Assembly (NCBI GenBank): GCA_028571685.1
Contig: CM053154.1
Coordinates: forward strand, 250,501-314,500
Source: Heterohyrax brucei
Lineage: Eukaryota; Chordata; Mammalia; Hyracoidea; Procaviidae
Direction: 5' to 3'
Length of the DNA: 64,000 bases
Under the pieces are notes generated by a model. That model was not told the DNA's origin. It worked only from the letters and a program-made list of their open reading frames with translations, and did not search any database. Positions 1 to 11,929 of the stretch are shown piece after piece. The stretch's first letter is position 1; the number at the start of each line of letters is the position of its first letter. The translations under genes and the position numbers were made by a program.

Positions 1-30
1 TGCCTGGACTCTTAAAGCATTTTAATTGTA

Positions 31-290
31 CACACTTATATACATACACATAGACATATATGTGTATGTATGTGTGTACATACATATATACATGTATGCA
101 TACACATACATATATATGTGTGTATCTGTGCATATACATGCATGTATATATGTATATACACATGCACACATGTGTGATACATTCATACGTATATACACAC
201 GTATATATACATGCATTGTATGTGTGTATATATATGTACACACTCACATGTATATATACATGGCCATGAAGCCCACAGTGTTGTGAGCAC
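31..290. repeat. TA/CA/TG microsatellite
   Basis: Interspersed tata, cata, tgta and acac motifs make a low-complexity purine/pyrimidine-alternating tract. Short open frames across it are only the translation of the repeat. A second, shorter tract of the same kind lies at 351-436. Confidence 0.9.
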
Positions 291-350
291 TCTCTCTTGT
301 CTCCCAAAACACCCTCACTGCTGGCCATGCTAGTGTCTAGCACCTGGCCC

Positions 351-436
351 TTGTATACATATATATATACATGCATATATATGTACATATATATGTACAT
401 ACATATATATGTGTGTGTGTATATATATATATACAC
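351..436. repeat. TA/TG microsatellite
   Basis: Alternating tatata, tacata and gtgtgt runs, the same composition as the tract that opens the window. 437-955 has no gene or repeat I recognise. Confidence 0.85.
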
Positions 437-959
437 ATCATTTAGTTTTGTTTGTGTTTGAACTTTACAAAACTTTGCAACAAAGTGCATCACACTACAT
501 ACTCTTTTATCTTACTGAGATGCCTACTGGTCTCTGTGTCTATAGTACTCTCTTTGTTTTGACACATGTATAGTATTCCACTGTGTGAATGTATCACAAT
601 TCATGAGGCATTCTTTGCACACAGATTCCGGCATTGTTTCCAGCCTTTGTTTCTCATGAACTGTGCTTCTCAGACCTCCCTGTGTTCAGGTCCTGAGAGC
701 TATGTGCCAAGATCTCTCCGAGATCTCTGCCTGCAAATGAGAATGCTGTAACCAACTTGACAGGATATTTACAAGACAAAGGAAAGTTCTTTCCCTAAGC
801 ATCTGTACTGATTACAGTCCTACAACTGATTCACATTTCCCTCAAGATGATGTTGGCTTCAGTGTCATCTAGTCAATAGTCACCTGTGTGATCCCATGTG
901 ACATAATGGAACAGTCACTTAGAGTCTCCCAGGCTATAAACATGGTGAGAGCAGGCTGT

Positions 960-1050
960 CACTTCTCCCTCCCTCAGAGCTGCTGGTTGGGTTTGAATCG
1001 CTGACCTTCTGGTTAGCGACAAGCCCTTGACCAGCGTACCACACGTAGAA
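960..1050 (-). repeat. AfroSINE fragment, tRNA-like head
   Basis: Reading the minus strand, the segment contains the tRNA-like B-box region ('ttcaaaccca') preceded by the 'taaccagaaggtcagc' block that starts AfroSINEs elsewhere in the window. The tail is missing. Confidence 0.6.
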
Positions 1051-2175
1051 TGGCAGAATTCCTCCTCTGCAGTTTAGTGTGTAAAAATGGCATCCCATTC
1101 TGGTGACGATGGGTTGTTTTCAGTGTTACTAAGGGTTTCTGTAGGGCAGTGAGTGTCTTGCTCATCTTTCTCCATGGCATCATTTCTTATTTGTTGATTC
1201 ATAGGTACTTTTAATATACTGCTTGAAGTACTTTTTATTGAGATATAATCTACACAGATAAGCAGATAGATTTGAAGTGTTAAATTTTATGTGTTTTGAC
1301 AAATGCATGCATGTTATAACTCATGTATATTATAACTCTTTCAATATACAGAACTTCCTTCACTCCAGAAATACCCCACACACCCTACCCAACTCTGACC
1401 CCCATCTTCAGGCAACCACTGTTCGGTTTTTTAAATCATAAATTGTATTTGTTTGCTCTAGAGAGTCATGTAAGTGAAGCCACATAATGTGCCTTCTTCT
1501 GTCTCTAGCTTTTTGTGCCCAGAATAATGCTTTTTATGCGTATCATGTTTGTGGTGTGTTTATTCCATTCTATAGACAAACCATGGATGACCTAAACGTG
1601 TGTTGTTACTATTTGATTTCCAAAATGTGGAGATTTTTAAAAGGACAATTTCTTTGTTATTGATTTCTGCTTTAGTTTGATTATGTTCAGATGACATACA
1701 TCACATATTTTTAAATTTAAGATTTATTTTGTATTCCAAAGTACGGGTCCATTTTAGCAAGTGTTCAGGGTTCACTTGCAAATAATATCTAGACTGCTAA
1801 CAGTCTAGAAGGTCTTATAAATGTCACTCAGGCAAGTTAGCTGACAGTGTTGGTCCAGCCTTCTATACCCTTACTGATCATTCATAAGTGACTGTTCTGT
1901 CTTCCTAAAGAATTGATGTCTTTATCCCTGGCCAGAGCCCTTGCTCTGAAATATCCCTCATCGGATATGAAAACAGCCACTCTGTCTTTTGATTACAGTT
2001 AACATGGTTCAGCCTTTTAATTTTGTAAACTTTAAATTCATTGTGTCTTTGTTTAAATTTATGCTTTTTTGCAGACTGCATATAGTTGGGTCTTCTTTGT
2101 TTTTGATATAATTTGACCATCTCTGCTTTTTATCTGGGGTATTTAAGTCCTTCACATTGGATGTGATTATTGGTG

Positions 2176-2375
2176 TAAACCAGAAAACCAGACCCATTGC
2201 CACGGAGTTGACTCCAGCTCACAGTGACTCTATAGGACAGAGTAGAACTGCCCAGAATTTCCAAGGCTCTAAGTCTTCATGGGAGCCGACTGCCACATCG
2301 TTCTACAAAGCAGCTGGTGGGCTGAGGCTGCTCATCTTTCATTAGCAAATGAGTGCTTGACCACTGCATCACCAG
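2176..2375 (-). repeat. AfroSINE
   Basis: Reverse-complement AfroSINE. From left to right it shows the 'gttgactccagctcacagtg' tail block, 'aggacagagtagaactgccc', then the tRNA-like head ending 'gaccactgcatcaccagga'. Confidence 0.85.
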
Positions 2376-2390
2376 GACTCATGATTATTG

Positions 2391-2551
2391 GGTTGTTGTC
2401 ATGAGGTGCCATTGAGTTGGTTCTGACTCGTAGTGACCGTATAGGACAGAGAAGAACTGCCACGTAAGGTTTCCCAGGAGCAGCTGGTGAATCTGAATGG
2501 CCAGCCTTTTGGGAGCAGCCAGGCTCTTAATCCCTGCACCACCAAGCTCTG
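2391..2551 (-). repeat. AfroSINE
   Basis: A second reverse-complement copy beside the first. It starts with the RTE-like 'ttgttgtcatgaggtgccat' end and finishes 'taatccctgcaccaccaag'. Confidence 0.85.
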
Positions 2552-2836
2552 ACTATTGATACAGTTAGGTTTAAATCTGCCAACTGGTTTTATGTTTACT
2601 ATTTATCTCATTTGGTTTTTTTTGTTATTTTCACCCCCTTTTTCTGCCCTTTTTATAATTACATTTTATCTACTTTGTTGACTTAGTAGCTTTAATTTTG
2701 TTTTGTTACCTTCAGGGGCATAGTATACATGTTTATCACACTCAGTGTTTGGGACTATACTGGCGGAGTGGTTAAGGACTCAGCTGCTAGCTGAGCTTTT
2801 GTAGATTTGATAAAGCCTTTTTCTTTTTTTAATGTG

Positions 2837-3001
2837 GGAGCCCTGATAGCATCGTGGGTCAGTACTACCTGCTAGCCAAAAGGTTGGCAGTTCAGATTCT
2901 CCAGGTGCTTCTCAGAAACTCTATGGAGCAGTTCTACTCTGTCCTACAGGGCTGCTGGGAGTCGGAATCAACTCGATGGTGGTGGGTTTTGTTTGGGTTT
3001 T
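2837..3001 (+). repeat. AfroSINE
   Basis: Forward copy: 'gagccctgatagcatcgtgg', 'ctagccaaaaggttggcag', 'tctatggagcagttctact', 'gagtcggaatcaactcgatg', then a gttt-rich tail. A partial head of another forward copy precedes it at about 2761-2800. Confidence 0.9.
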
Positions 3002-4473
3002 CTTTTACTGTTATTTTTGAAAGACCTAAGTCTAGGTTGACAGCTTTTTTCCTTTCAGAAGTTTAAAGGACTTTGCCTCCCTGTGTCCTCGTTCCCTTGT
3101 TTCTGGTGACATGTCAGTTGCTGCGTTTATCCTTGTTTCTCTAAATGACATCTCTCTGGCTTCTGTCAAGATTTTTCCTCTTCACTCATTTTGAACAATT
3201 TGATTATGATGTGCCTTGGTGTAGCGTTCTACTTGACCAACATTGCGTGCTTGACCTTGTTGGTCACTGGTTGTCTTTATATTCCGACAACTATTCTTGT
3301 GCTTTATTCTGGGACGGATTGTTACCTGAAAACAGTAGCCTCCGTGCAGATCTTCCTTTTAAGATTTAGCAGGTAGGTCTGGGGCATTGCTGTGTCCAGG
3401 CCTACTCGTTCTCTCGAACTGAGACAATATCCTTCTGCAAACTCTACTTGAATCTCTGTGAATTATGACATTTTCCAGTCTGACTGACGGGGACACTATT
3501 GCTGACCCTGTGTGAATGTCAGATCTAGTTTAGTTTTTTAAAAATCCTTCTGATGATTCTGTCCTTGCACTTGGATAATTTTCTCATTTGCCAAGAAATT
3601 AAAGTATTGGGCTGATCAGTACTCTGGTGGAGACTTGAAGGTGACCTTCAGCACATCTTGGGAGTTCTCAACTTTTTCTCTCTGTTCCCTCCCGCAAAGA
3701 CAAGCTGCCTTGGTCCCCTCAAACTCTTGGCTCGTTCCTCAACTCATAGAGCCCACCTGGTTTCTTCTACCTGTACTCTGGCCAGAAAAGACTTTCAAGG
3801 CAACAACAGGGTATCACCTCACTAGTTTCCCATCTCTCAGGGTCACTGTGCTCCACTGCCTGATGGAAAATATCTGGAAAAAGCAGATTTTCATGTATTC
3901 TGTCTGTTGTCTTTCAGGTGGGAGAGTAAACACAGTGTCTGTTATTCTGTCTTGCCTGGAAGTTTCTACATTTTAATTCCTTCTTTGACATTTGCATTAT
4001 TTGCAAGTGTGTTTTTTAATATCTGAATCTTGGGAATTTTTCAGAATTTTTTTGTTCTTAGTTTTAAATGCAATTATTTTGTGATCAGAGAATACAATCT
4101 GTTGTTTAACACTTATTGAGACTTGTTCTATGACCTAGTGTGCAGTATACTATGTATTTCACATATAATTGAAAAGAATGTTGATTCTGCAGTTATTGAG
4201 CAGAGTATTTCATAAATGTGTCAGTTTATAAATGTCACTTAGGTGTGGTTGATTGATAGTGTTTTTGAAATCCTTCAGTACATAGTTATTTATTTTCTAT
4301 CATCTTGATGTAACAATTGCTGAGAGAAGTATCGAAGTCTCAATCCTTATTTGTGTGGATTTGTCTGTTTTCTAATTGCTACTAGTTTTTAACTTCATGC
4401 TTTTGGAAATTGTTACATATATATTTAGTACTGTCATGCTTTTTCAATGTACCGATTATTTTTCTTAGTGGAA

Positions 4474-4960
4474 TTTCTTTCTTTAAATTTTTTTTATTAT
4501 GATTAAGTGAAAGTATACAATCCAAGTCAATTTTACATGCTCACATCTCTACAACTCTGTCTGCTCTCCCTGCCCTGTGACAACACATTCTTCCTTTTCA
4601 CTCTTCACTTCTAGTATCCTCCCAATGAAAACCTGTCCCCTCCTCTGCACCCTTCTAGAAAGAACCCATAGGACAGTCTTCTATAAATGTATAAAACCAT
4701 AAAGCACACACACCACAAGCTCACTCTGTGTCCCTGAGTCCACTCCATTCTTTGTCTGAAGTGTTGACCTCAGTACTGGTCTCAGGTCTGGGGCAGCAGC
4801 AAGTCTGGGAGCCCTGTTCCCAGGGGACCCTCCAGGTTGTCAGACCATCAGTTCTAGTCATTTAGAAGAGTTCTTAATCTGCACACCTCTTTTTCTCATG
4901 TTATGTCAGGGACTCGACATTGTGTCCCCCATCCCAACTGCCTTTGGTGGTGGCCAGGTG
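4474..4960 (-). repeat. L1-type 3' UTR, antisense
   Basis: A T-rich left end is followed by a segment shared with 59480-59830: both contain 'ctgtcagaccatcaagt'-like sequence after a 'gtctgggagccctgttccc'-like block. This fits two antisense copies of one L1 3' UTR family. The family is assigned by resemblance only. Confidence 0.5.
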
Positions 4961-5429
4961 AAATTTCTTTCTCGATTTCATTCAGAGATAACTAAATGTT
5001 TAGCAAATGACAACAACTGCAGTGTGTGGCTTATAGCATATAGAGAAATAAATCATATGACAACAGTGACACAGAGAATGGCAGGGAGAGTAAAATACTA
5101 CTGCAAGTTCTGATGTTGTATGTAAAAATGGCATAGTGCTATTTGAAGATAGACATGAGGAGTTATTGTAAACCCTAATTTAGCAACTTAAAAATGACAA
5201 AATGATGAAGTATAGCTAAGAAGTCAAAGACGGGATGATAAAGAAATTAATTCATTCAAAAAGGTAAGAAAGGAAGAAAAAAGAACAGCACTAAAGGAGC
5301 AGAATTAATGTAACAAAGCAGAAGTTAAAGTTAACAAGTCAGAAAAGCATATGAAGTGTAGCCATCAAAGGACAGAAGGAACAACAAATGAATGGGATAA
5401 ATAGCGAACATAAAACAAGACGGAAGGCT

Positions 5430-5630
5430 TAAAGTCCCAGTGGTGCAGGGGGTAAGCACTGAGTTGCTGACCAATAGGTCAGGGGTTCCAGCCCTCCAGT
5501 TGCTCTCGGGGAGCATGATGTGGCAATCCGTTTCCATAAAAATTACAGTCTAGGAAACTATGCGGAAATTCTGCTCTGTTTTATAAGGTCACTATGAATT
5601 GGAATTGACTACACCATAAGTTTCTTTTTA
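5430..5630 (+). repeat. AfroSINE, diverged
   Basis: Forward copy beginning 'aaagtcccagtggtgcaggg' and ending in the 'aaggtcactatgaattggaa' tail block. It is more diverged than its neighbours and carries an internal insertion. Confidence 0.75.
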
Positions 5631-5634
5631 CCAA

Positions 5635-6220
5635 TAATCCCATTAAATATAAATGACTTAAATACCTTGAACAAAAGCAGAAATTGTCATACTAGATAAC
5701 AAAAAAGCAAGACCTAAGTATAAGCAACCTAGAAGAAACACAATCTAAACATAGAGACATAAATGTGTTTAAAGTAAAAGAATATACAATCATGTTAATA
5801 TTAATGAAGAGACAAAGGAAATTTCAGAACAAAAATGTGACCAAGAATAAAGAAAATCACTCCACAATGATAAGACATCAATTCCTTTGGAGGACAAAAC
5901 ACTTTAAATAATTTATGCACCTAATAGTAGCCAAAAAAAAAAAAAAAAAAGGGAAGAAAACTACAAATAGAAAAATGAGCAACTGTAATTACAGACTTCA
6001 ATAACCCTCCACCCATAAGTGAGAGAGTGAGCGGGCAGAAAATCAGTAAGGGCACAGGGGTCTCAAATCAGTCAGTTTGACCCGATTAACATTTATGGAA
6101 CTCTGCACTGAACATCAGCAAGATAAATACTCTTTACATATGAATACAGAACATTTACTAATGGAATACTATATACATGTCAAAGCGAATAAAGCACAAC
6201 TGCAGAGAATAGTAGGAATA
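5635..6220 (+). repeat. L1 ORF2 fragment, sense
   Basis: A-rich sense-strand sequence resembling the L1 endonuclease/RT linker ('aaaaagcaagacctaagtat'), with an internal A run at 5933-5950. The frame is broken. Confidence 0.55.
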
Positions 6221-6227
6221 TTAACCG

Positions 6228-6308
6228 AAAAAACTAAACCCACTGCGGATGAGTTGATTCTGACTCATAGCAACCGTATAGGAAAGACTAGAACTACCCT
6301 ATAGGGCA
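6228..6308 (-). repeat. AfroSINE 3' fragment
   Basis: A partial reverse-complement copy: 'gagttgattctgactcatag', 'aggaaagactagaactaccc'. The head is missing, and the copy abuts an RTE LINE on the same strand. Confidence 0.7.
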
Positions 6309-6309
6309 G

Positions 6310-7793
6310 TTCTTCTTGTTGTAGGTAGTTTCTTGTTGTTAAGTGCTTTCTAGTTGGTTCCAACTTTCCGACTCATGGTGACACTTCCTAGCAGAGGGAA
6401 GCACTGCCTGTTCCTGTGCACCCTCACAATCGCTGCTACACTTGAGTCCATTGTTACGGCCGCTGTCAATCCACCTCTTTGAGGGTCTTCCTCTTTTTGG
6501 CTGACCACCTACTTTAACAAGCATGATGTCCTTCTCCAGGGACTGATACCTCCTGATAACATGTCTGAAGTATGTGAGATGTAATCTCATCATCCTTGCT
6601 TCTAAGGAGCTTTCTAGTTTTACTTCTAAGACAGATATGTTTGTTCTTTTGGCAGTCCATGGAATGTTCAGCATTCTTTGCCAATACAATTCAAAGGCGT
6701 CAGTCTTCTGCCTTCCTTATTCATTGTCCAGATTTTGCATGTATGTGCTGTGACTGAAAACACTATGCACTTTAATTCTCAAGGTGATGTCTTTGCTTTT
6801 CAACACTTTGAAGAGGTCTTTTGTAGGAGATTTGCTCAATGACAAGAGTCTTTTGATTTCCTGACTGCTGCTTTCATGTGTGTGGATTATGGATCCAAAT
6901 AAAATGAAATCCTTGAAACCTAAATCTATTCTTCATTTGTGACAGTGTTGCTTATTTGTCTGGCTGTGAGAATTCTTGTTTTCTTGATGCTGATGTGCAA
7001 TCTGTACTGAAGGCTCTGGTCTTTGACTTTCATCAGTAAGTAATTCAAAGTTCTCTTCACTTCTAGCAAGCAGGATTCTGTCGTCTGCATAATGCAGGTT
7101 ATTAATGAGTCATTTTCCAATCCTGAGGCCCTATTCTTCCTCATATAGTTCAGCTTCTCAAATTATTTGCCAAACATATGGCTTGAAAAGATATGATGAA
7201 AGGATACATCCCTGACAGACACTTTTCCTAAATTTAAATTAGGGAGCATCTGCTTGTTCTATTTGAACAACTACATCTTGATCCATGTGCGGATTCCTCA
7301 TGAGCACAATTGTGTTCTGGAATTCTCATTCTCCACAATGTTATCCATAATTTGTTATAATCCACACAGTCAAATGCCTTTACATAGTCAATAAAACACA
7401 TGTAAACATCTTTCTGGCATTCTTTGTTTTCAGCCAAGATCCATCTGACGTCAGCAATGCTATCCATGGTTCCACATCCTCTTCTAAATCGGGCTTCAAT
7501 TTCTGGCAGTTCTCTGCAGCTTCTTTGGAATGGTCTTCAGCGAAATTTTGCTTGCACGTGATATTAGTGATATTATCTGATAATTTCCACATTCAGTTGG
7601 ATCACTTTCATTGGGCATAGGCATAAATATCGATCTGTTACAGTAAGTTGGCGAGGTAGCTGTCTTCCAGATTTCTTGGCATAGACCAGTGAGCACTTTC
7701 AGTACTGCATACTTTAGTTGAAACATCTCAACTGGTGTTCTGTCAATTCTTGAAGCCAGATTCAGAAGAGGATGTGGAACTCTGGATATCATT
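6310..7793 (-). mobile_element. RTE-type LINE, 5'-truncated, with short inverted 5' piece
   Basis: Minus-strand relic of an RTE (BovB-like) non-LTR retrotransposon. Translating the minus strand gives broken pieces of reverse transcriptase: YVKAFDCVD near 7380, the C-terminal RMLNIPWTAKRTN block near 6650, and PKRGRPSKRWID near 6470. The 3' end lies at the left. Around 7750-7793 a short plus-strand piece repeats the 'cagaagaggatgtggaac' segment found inverted near 7470-7490. The frame is broken many times, so it is inactive. Confidence 0.85.
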
Positions 7794-8739
7794 GCTGTGT
7801 CCTATCTCCTGGGAATTGTTTGTCCAGTGTTGGATCTCCAAAGGCAACCCTCTAGGTCTCTCATCTTTCATGTTTGCAATTATTCACTGTCTCCCAGAGT
7901 TTTCCTTAACTTTATATTTCAACACTACTGTTGGGTTTTTGTCTCTTGCAGTTGTATGCTTTTATTTTTGAATGTTCTTTCTCAGAGTCTGTTTATTCCT
8001 CCTTCTCAGCTTCAACTGACTAGGAGATCTTCCTTTAGAATGAGTGGGCAGAGAATCAGCCCCTGGGATGGGGTCCTCACAACTGCCAGTGACAGAAAGC
8101 ACAAATGCAACAGGCTCAGCAGAAAGGAAAATTCAGCTCTCACAAACTGCAAGATCAGAGATGTTGTCTTCAGTGATGCTGACCCAGGGACTCGAACTGG
8201 GTCAGCAGGACTCACATCTGTGTCTCTCTTGGTCCTGTCCCAGCTGCTCTAGCTTCCATAGACTGCTACAGAACTGACGTGCAGCTGAAATGGACAGCAG
8301 TGCCCAATGTCCACGATGGCTGGCTTGTCCCCTCATACGGCCAGGAAAGGAGTTGATCTCAGGCAGACACCAGGGGCTTACAATGAGAGAAACATGACAC
8401 CTGGGGGGACAGGCAGGGCATGCCTGGGCAGTGGTCAAAGTGGCCGCCATCTACTACAGGCCCTGACACACACTGTGAAATTACCTGGTTCATTCCAGCT
8501 TCTTAATAAAACCTTCCTTTCCTTCCCTGGGGCGGGCAATTGCTGTTAAATGTTGGATGCATGGAATCAGGAGGGGATAAACCCCTGGCAACCCCCCCGT
8601 CCCCACCGCAACTTTCCATAGCCCCCTTCACCCAGCTGCGAGCATATCCTGTTTCCAGTCCTCTCTCCCTTATCACAGTCCTCTCTCTCCCCTGAGTCTA
8701 GAGAGGGTCTTCTACTGTGCCTTGTCAGCCCAGACTGCT
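7794..8739. other. Unassigned repeat-like sequence
   Basis: No gene recognised. 8040-8560 ends in an AATAAA (near 8505) and could be an old LTR, but I see no clear TG...CA ends or target duplication. Confidence 0.3.
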
Positions 8740-9126
8740 TGTTACAGACTGAATTGTCCCCCTTAAAAATATATATATATGCCAAAGTTCTGGCCCCTGT
8801 GGACACGGCCCTATTTAGAAATAGGGATTTTCTTTTGTTTAAGTTAATGAGGTCTGAGCAGCATAAGGTAGGTCCTAAACCCATTCACTTCTCAGTATAA
8901 AAGAGCACAAGAGACACAGATACATACAAAGGCAGAAGAGAGACGCTATGTGAGTACCTATCTACAACAAACGATTGCCAGCCACTGCTAGAAGCGGAAC
9001 AAGACACAAAAGGGCTTCTCCCTTGAGCTGTGGCCTGAACTCAGACTTCCAGCCTCTTGAACTGTGAGGAAATTAATGTCGTTACACTCATGATATTCTA
9101 TTACAGCAACTCCAGAAGACTAAGAC
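8740..9126 (+). mobile_element. MaLR/MLT-like solo LTR
   Basis: It begins TG with 'cagactgaattgtccccctt', carries the 'ccctatttagaaataggg' segment typical of this LTR class, and ends near 'gactaaga'. It is older and more diverged than the LTR that follows, which has inserted into its right edge. Confidence 0.65.
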
Positions 9127-9128
9127 CT

Positions 9129-9580
9129 TGTCATGGGTTGAATTGTGTCCCCCCCAAAATGTCTGTTGCTTTGATTTGGCTGTGAGTCCCAATATGGTGC
9201 CCTTCCTCCCATGTGTTGTGAATCCGACTCCGTGAGACTGATGATGGAGAATAGGCAACAGCTGTGTTAGTGAGACAGCTCCCAAGCTGCAAGCTTGTGG
9301 AATGTAAGGGAGAGAAGTGAGCTGAGGAAGCTGGGAACCTCACACCACCAAGAGAGAAGCACCAAGAGCAGAGCACGTCCTCTGGACCCGAGGTTCCTGT
9401 GCTGAGATGCTCTCACTGGATTTGTACTCAGCCTACCGGACTGTGATAAATTCTCTTACTGAATGGACTTACAATTTGTAAATGGATTTGCAGCTTACCG
9501 GACTGACAATAAAAGCTTCTCCTTATGAAACCTTCCACTCGTGGTATTTTCTGTTAGAGCAGTACCAGGTGACGAGGGCA
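9129..9580 (+). mobile_element. Solo LTR (ERVL-MaLR-like) with 5-bp target duplication
   Basis: A 452-bp element starting 'tgtcatgggttgaattgtgt' and ending CA at 9580. It is flanked by the direct repeat gacct at 9124-9128 and 9581-9585. A five-base duplication and TG...CA ends are the integration signature of ERVL/MaLR-class elements. The internal AATAAA near 9509 fits the LTR polyadenylation signal. No internal retroviral genes lie beside it. Confidence 0.85.
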
Positions 9581-9585
9581 GACCT

Positions 9586-10804
9586 CCTGCCTTTTTCTAG
9601 TTTCTCAAAACAGGTTCAAGGCTCTTGTCTCCTGATGCCTCCCATTCTCCTTGTTAGGTCTGTGCCCTCTTCTTTGCTGTGACATTAGGAAGATCTCACA
9701 GGGGAGGTGAGCTAAAGGGAGCTGCTCAGTCTGCTACTTGGAGCTAGAAGTTCTGCTTGTTACTTTCAAATTCCTTTCCTCCAACCCTTACTTGCCAAGG
9801 ATTCAAAAAACCCTGTTGTCCAGTCTCACCCAGAAAGGCTATAAAGTACAAAGGTGCTTTCTCACCAATTCTCAGATGTACTCACAATTTAATAGCAAAC
9901 TCGGTTTTTATTTCCAGCATGTTTTCCTCTAACTTACCTAGAGTCCCCACCTTGGAGAAAGAAACGATTCATTTGTTCACCCACTGCTCCCTGTGTGTCC
10001 CTGTGCAGGAGTGCTCAGCTCTGGGAGCTCAGACGTCACCAGTGGTCCCTGCACTGAAGCCACAAAGACTCCAGGCAACATCTAAGCCCTCTCAAGTGAC
10101 AGCTTGCTGGGACAGCGTTAGAGACTCTGGGGCCGAGCAGGGGGGTCCAGTCAGGAGACGTGGAATCAGGTGGCACTGGCCTCAGTGGCATTTGAAACCA
10201 AGAAAGGGAGTAAAATAGCCTTTTCAGATCATGAGAACCTGATGAAAGCTGAGAAAAATCACAAACATATTCAAATCCCATGTTGCACACAGCCCGAGGA
10301 GACTCATAGCCCCGTCTAAAGCTGGGTAAGGCCGAGGTCCATGGTGGCTTAGCCAGGGGAAGGCCTGACACCCATTGGTGGGAGAGTATCAGACACCACT
10401 TGAGTTGGGACCTAGGAAGGCTTTAGTCCAGAGATGCTGAAGAAAGCACCCAGAGACAGCCAGCAGGACATGGATTGTCTACTACCACTTAGAGCGCAGG
10501 ATCGGGTCTGGGTGGTGGCTGGATGATGGAGAGTGCTAAGGGGGAAGCTTAGAGGAACACTGATAGACGGGAGTTCCCCTCTTCTTGCTGACCTACATAT
10601 ACCGTGTCCTCAGGTCACAGTGTCCTGTTCAGGTGTTCTTGGCTAAGAGTCCTTTTGAGTGGCGTAGGAGAAAAGTGGCTGCCACTGTCCCTTCTAAGCG
10701 GCGGGGAGAAAAGGGGGTAAAGGGGAGAGGAGGTAAACAGGGCAAAGGCTGCTGGGTGAGAGGCAATACAGGGGCCATGATGGGAGCAACACGCCGACAC
10801 CCAC
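9586..10804. other. No gene recognised
   Basis: A few short unrelated open frames of 60-150 codons, none with a recognisable domain or splice structure. I see no repeat family I can name. Confidence 0.4.
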
Positions 10805-11288
10805 TGTCATTTTGTCCCCCCCAAAAACGTGTGTGCAATTTGTCTAGGCTCTGATTCCCAGTACTGTGTGATGTTCCCATACACTGTAAATCCTGCCTCT
10901 ATGATTTCAGTGAGGGAGGATCGGCAGCAGTTGTGTTGGATGGGCAGGACTCAACACATAAGACTGGACGGTGTCTTGAGGCAATCTCTTGGGCTATAAG
11001 GGAAAGGGAAGCAAGCAGAGAGCTGAGGATCTCATCCTGCCAAGAAGTAGTGCCAGCAGCAGAGTGCATCCTGTGGAAAGGAACTGGGGTCCCTGCACCT
11101 CAGAAGCTGTCAGTCCAGGGGAGGTCAACATCAAGGGCCTTCCTTCAGTGCTAACAGAGAAAGCTATCCCCTGGAGCTAATGGCATGGATTTGGACTTGT
11201 AGCCTACTGGACTGTGAAAGACTAAAATCTCTCTCTTTAAAGTCACCCACTTGTGTTTCTTTCACAGGAGTACTAGATGACTAAGACA
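10805..11288 (+). mobile_element. MaLR-like LTR
   Basis: Starts 'tgtcattttgtccccc', shares the 'gatttcagtgagggagga' and 'agcctactggactgtgaaag' blocks with the other LTRs in the window, and ends 'gactaagaca'. The flanks (cccac and ttcac) are only partly alike, so the target duplication is not confirmed. Confidence 0.75.
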
Positions 11289-11417
11289 TTCACACTTCAC
11301 CCCTTGATCCCATCATTGTTCCACAACCTTTCCACGCCTTTCTTCCTTGATGTCTCTGGTGCCAGGAATTTGGTGGAACACTAGAGCAGAGGCTGCAACA
11401 GCAGTAAAGGCTGCAGC

Positions 11418-11925
11418 CTAATACATGAGAAACAGTGCAAAGAGGATGGTCAGTAGGGCCAGTTTCCATGCTTGGGGAAGAGCCTGGACCCACTGAGTTG
11501 TGGGCTCAGTGGCACTGTTTTGTATTGGGATGATGCGGCACTGGAGGTCCTGTGAGATATCAGAAACATTTTTGGATTCATCGGGTATATATACACAACA
11601 GTGGGTCTTGATCAAGACACATATACCCCCTTGGGCAGCTGTCAGCATAGCTAAGGCCATTCTATTTTTGAGGACCAGCTTTCTTATTTGGGCTGTTTCA
11701 GTGTTTATTAGCGAAACAGCTTGTCTGATGTCATTGAGAGCTGCTGCGTGTGTTGGGCTAGTACCTTGATTTGCCATTTTAAATCAGCAGTGGCCATGGG
11801 TGCACAAATAGGGACGGGAGAACAGCCAACACATGGCGCACCTCACCCTGTAACGGAGGGCCACCACTACTTCCTAGTTCCAGAGTATCTCAGACAAGAT
11901 GTTAAATATTATGGCAAGCAGGTAT
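11418..11925 (-). pseudogene. Endogenous retrovirus envelope fragment, TM subunit
   Basis: The minus strand keeps an open frame of 119 codons at 11418-11777. It shows the hallmarks of a class I (gammaretrovirus-like) transmembrane subunit: a heptad-rich helix, then LTAAQGG, then a C-x6-CC cysteine cluster, and a hydrophobic membrane-spanning end (ALLTILFALFLMY). Further minus-strand env sequence continues to about 11925 with stops. The surface-subunit part of the same env appears to lie at 15390-16470, separated from it by an inserted LINE. This is an old, fragmentary copy with no intact gag, pol or env. Confidence 0.75.
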
Positions 11926-11929
11926 GACC

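Larger units (their letters stand above)
1640..4470 (-). repeat. Antisense L1 LINE fragments, interrupted by SINEs
   Basis: AT-rich sequence resembling the antisense of L1 ORF2, for example the blocks near 1925-2160, 3190-3300 and 4080-4440. AfroSINEs at 2176-2375, 2391-2551 and 2837-3001 are inserted into it. No long open frame survives. The subfamily and exact ends cannot be set by eye, and 3360-3990 may include other old sequence. Confidence 0.5.

Noticed and set aside
22..286. Open frames rich in Tyr, Ile, His and Cys
   Set aside because: Direct translation of the TA/CA microsatellite.
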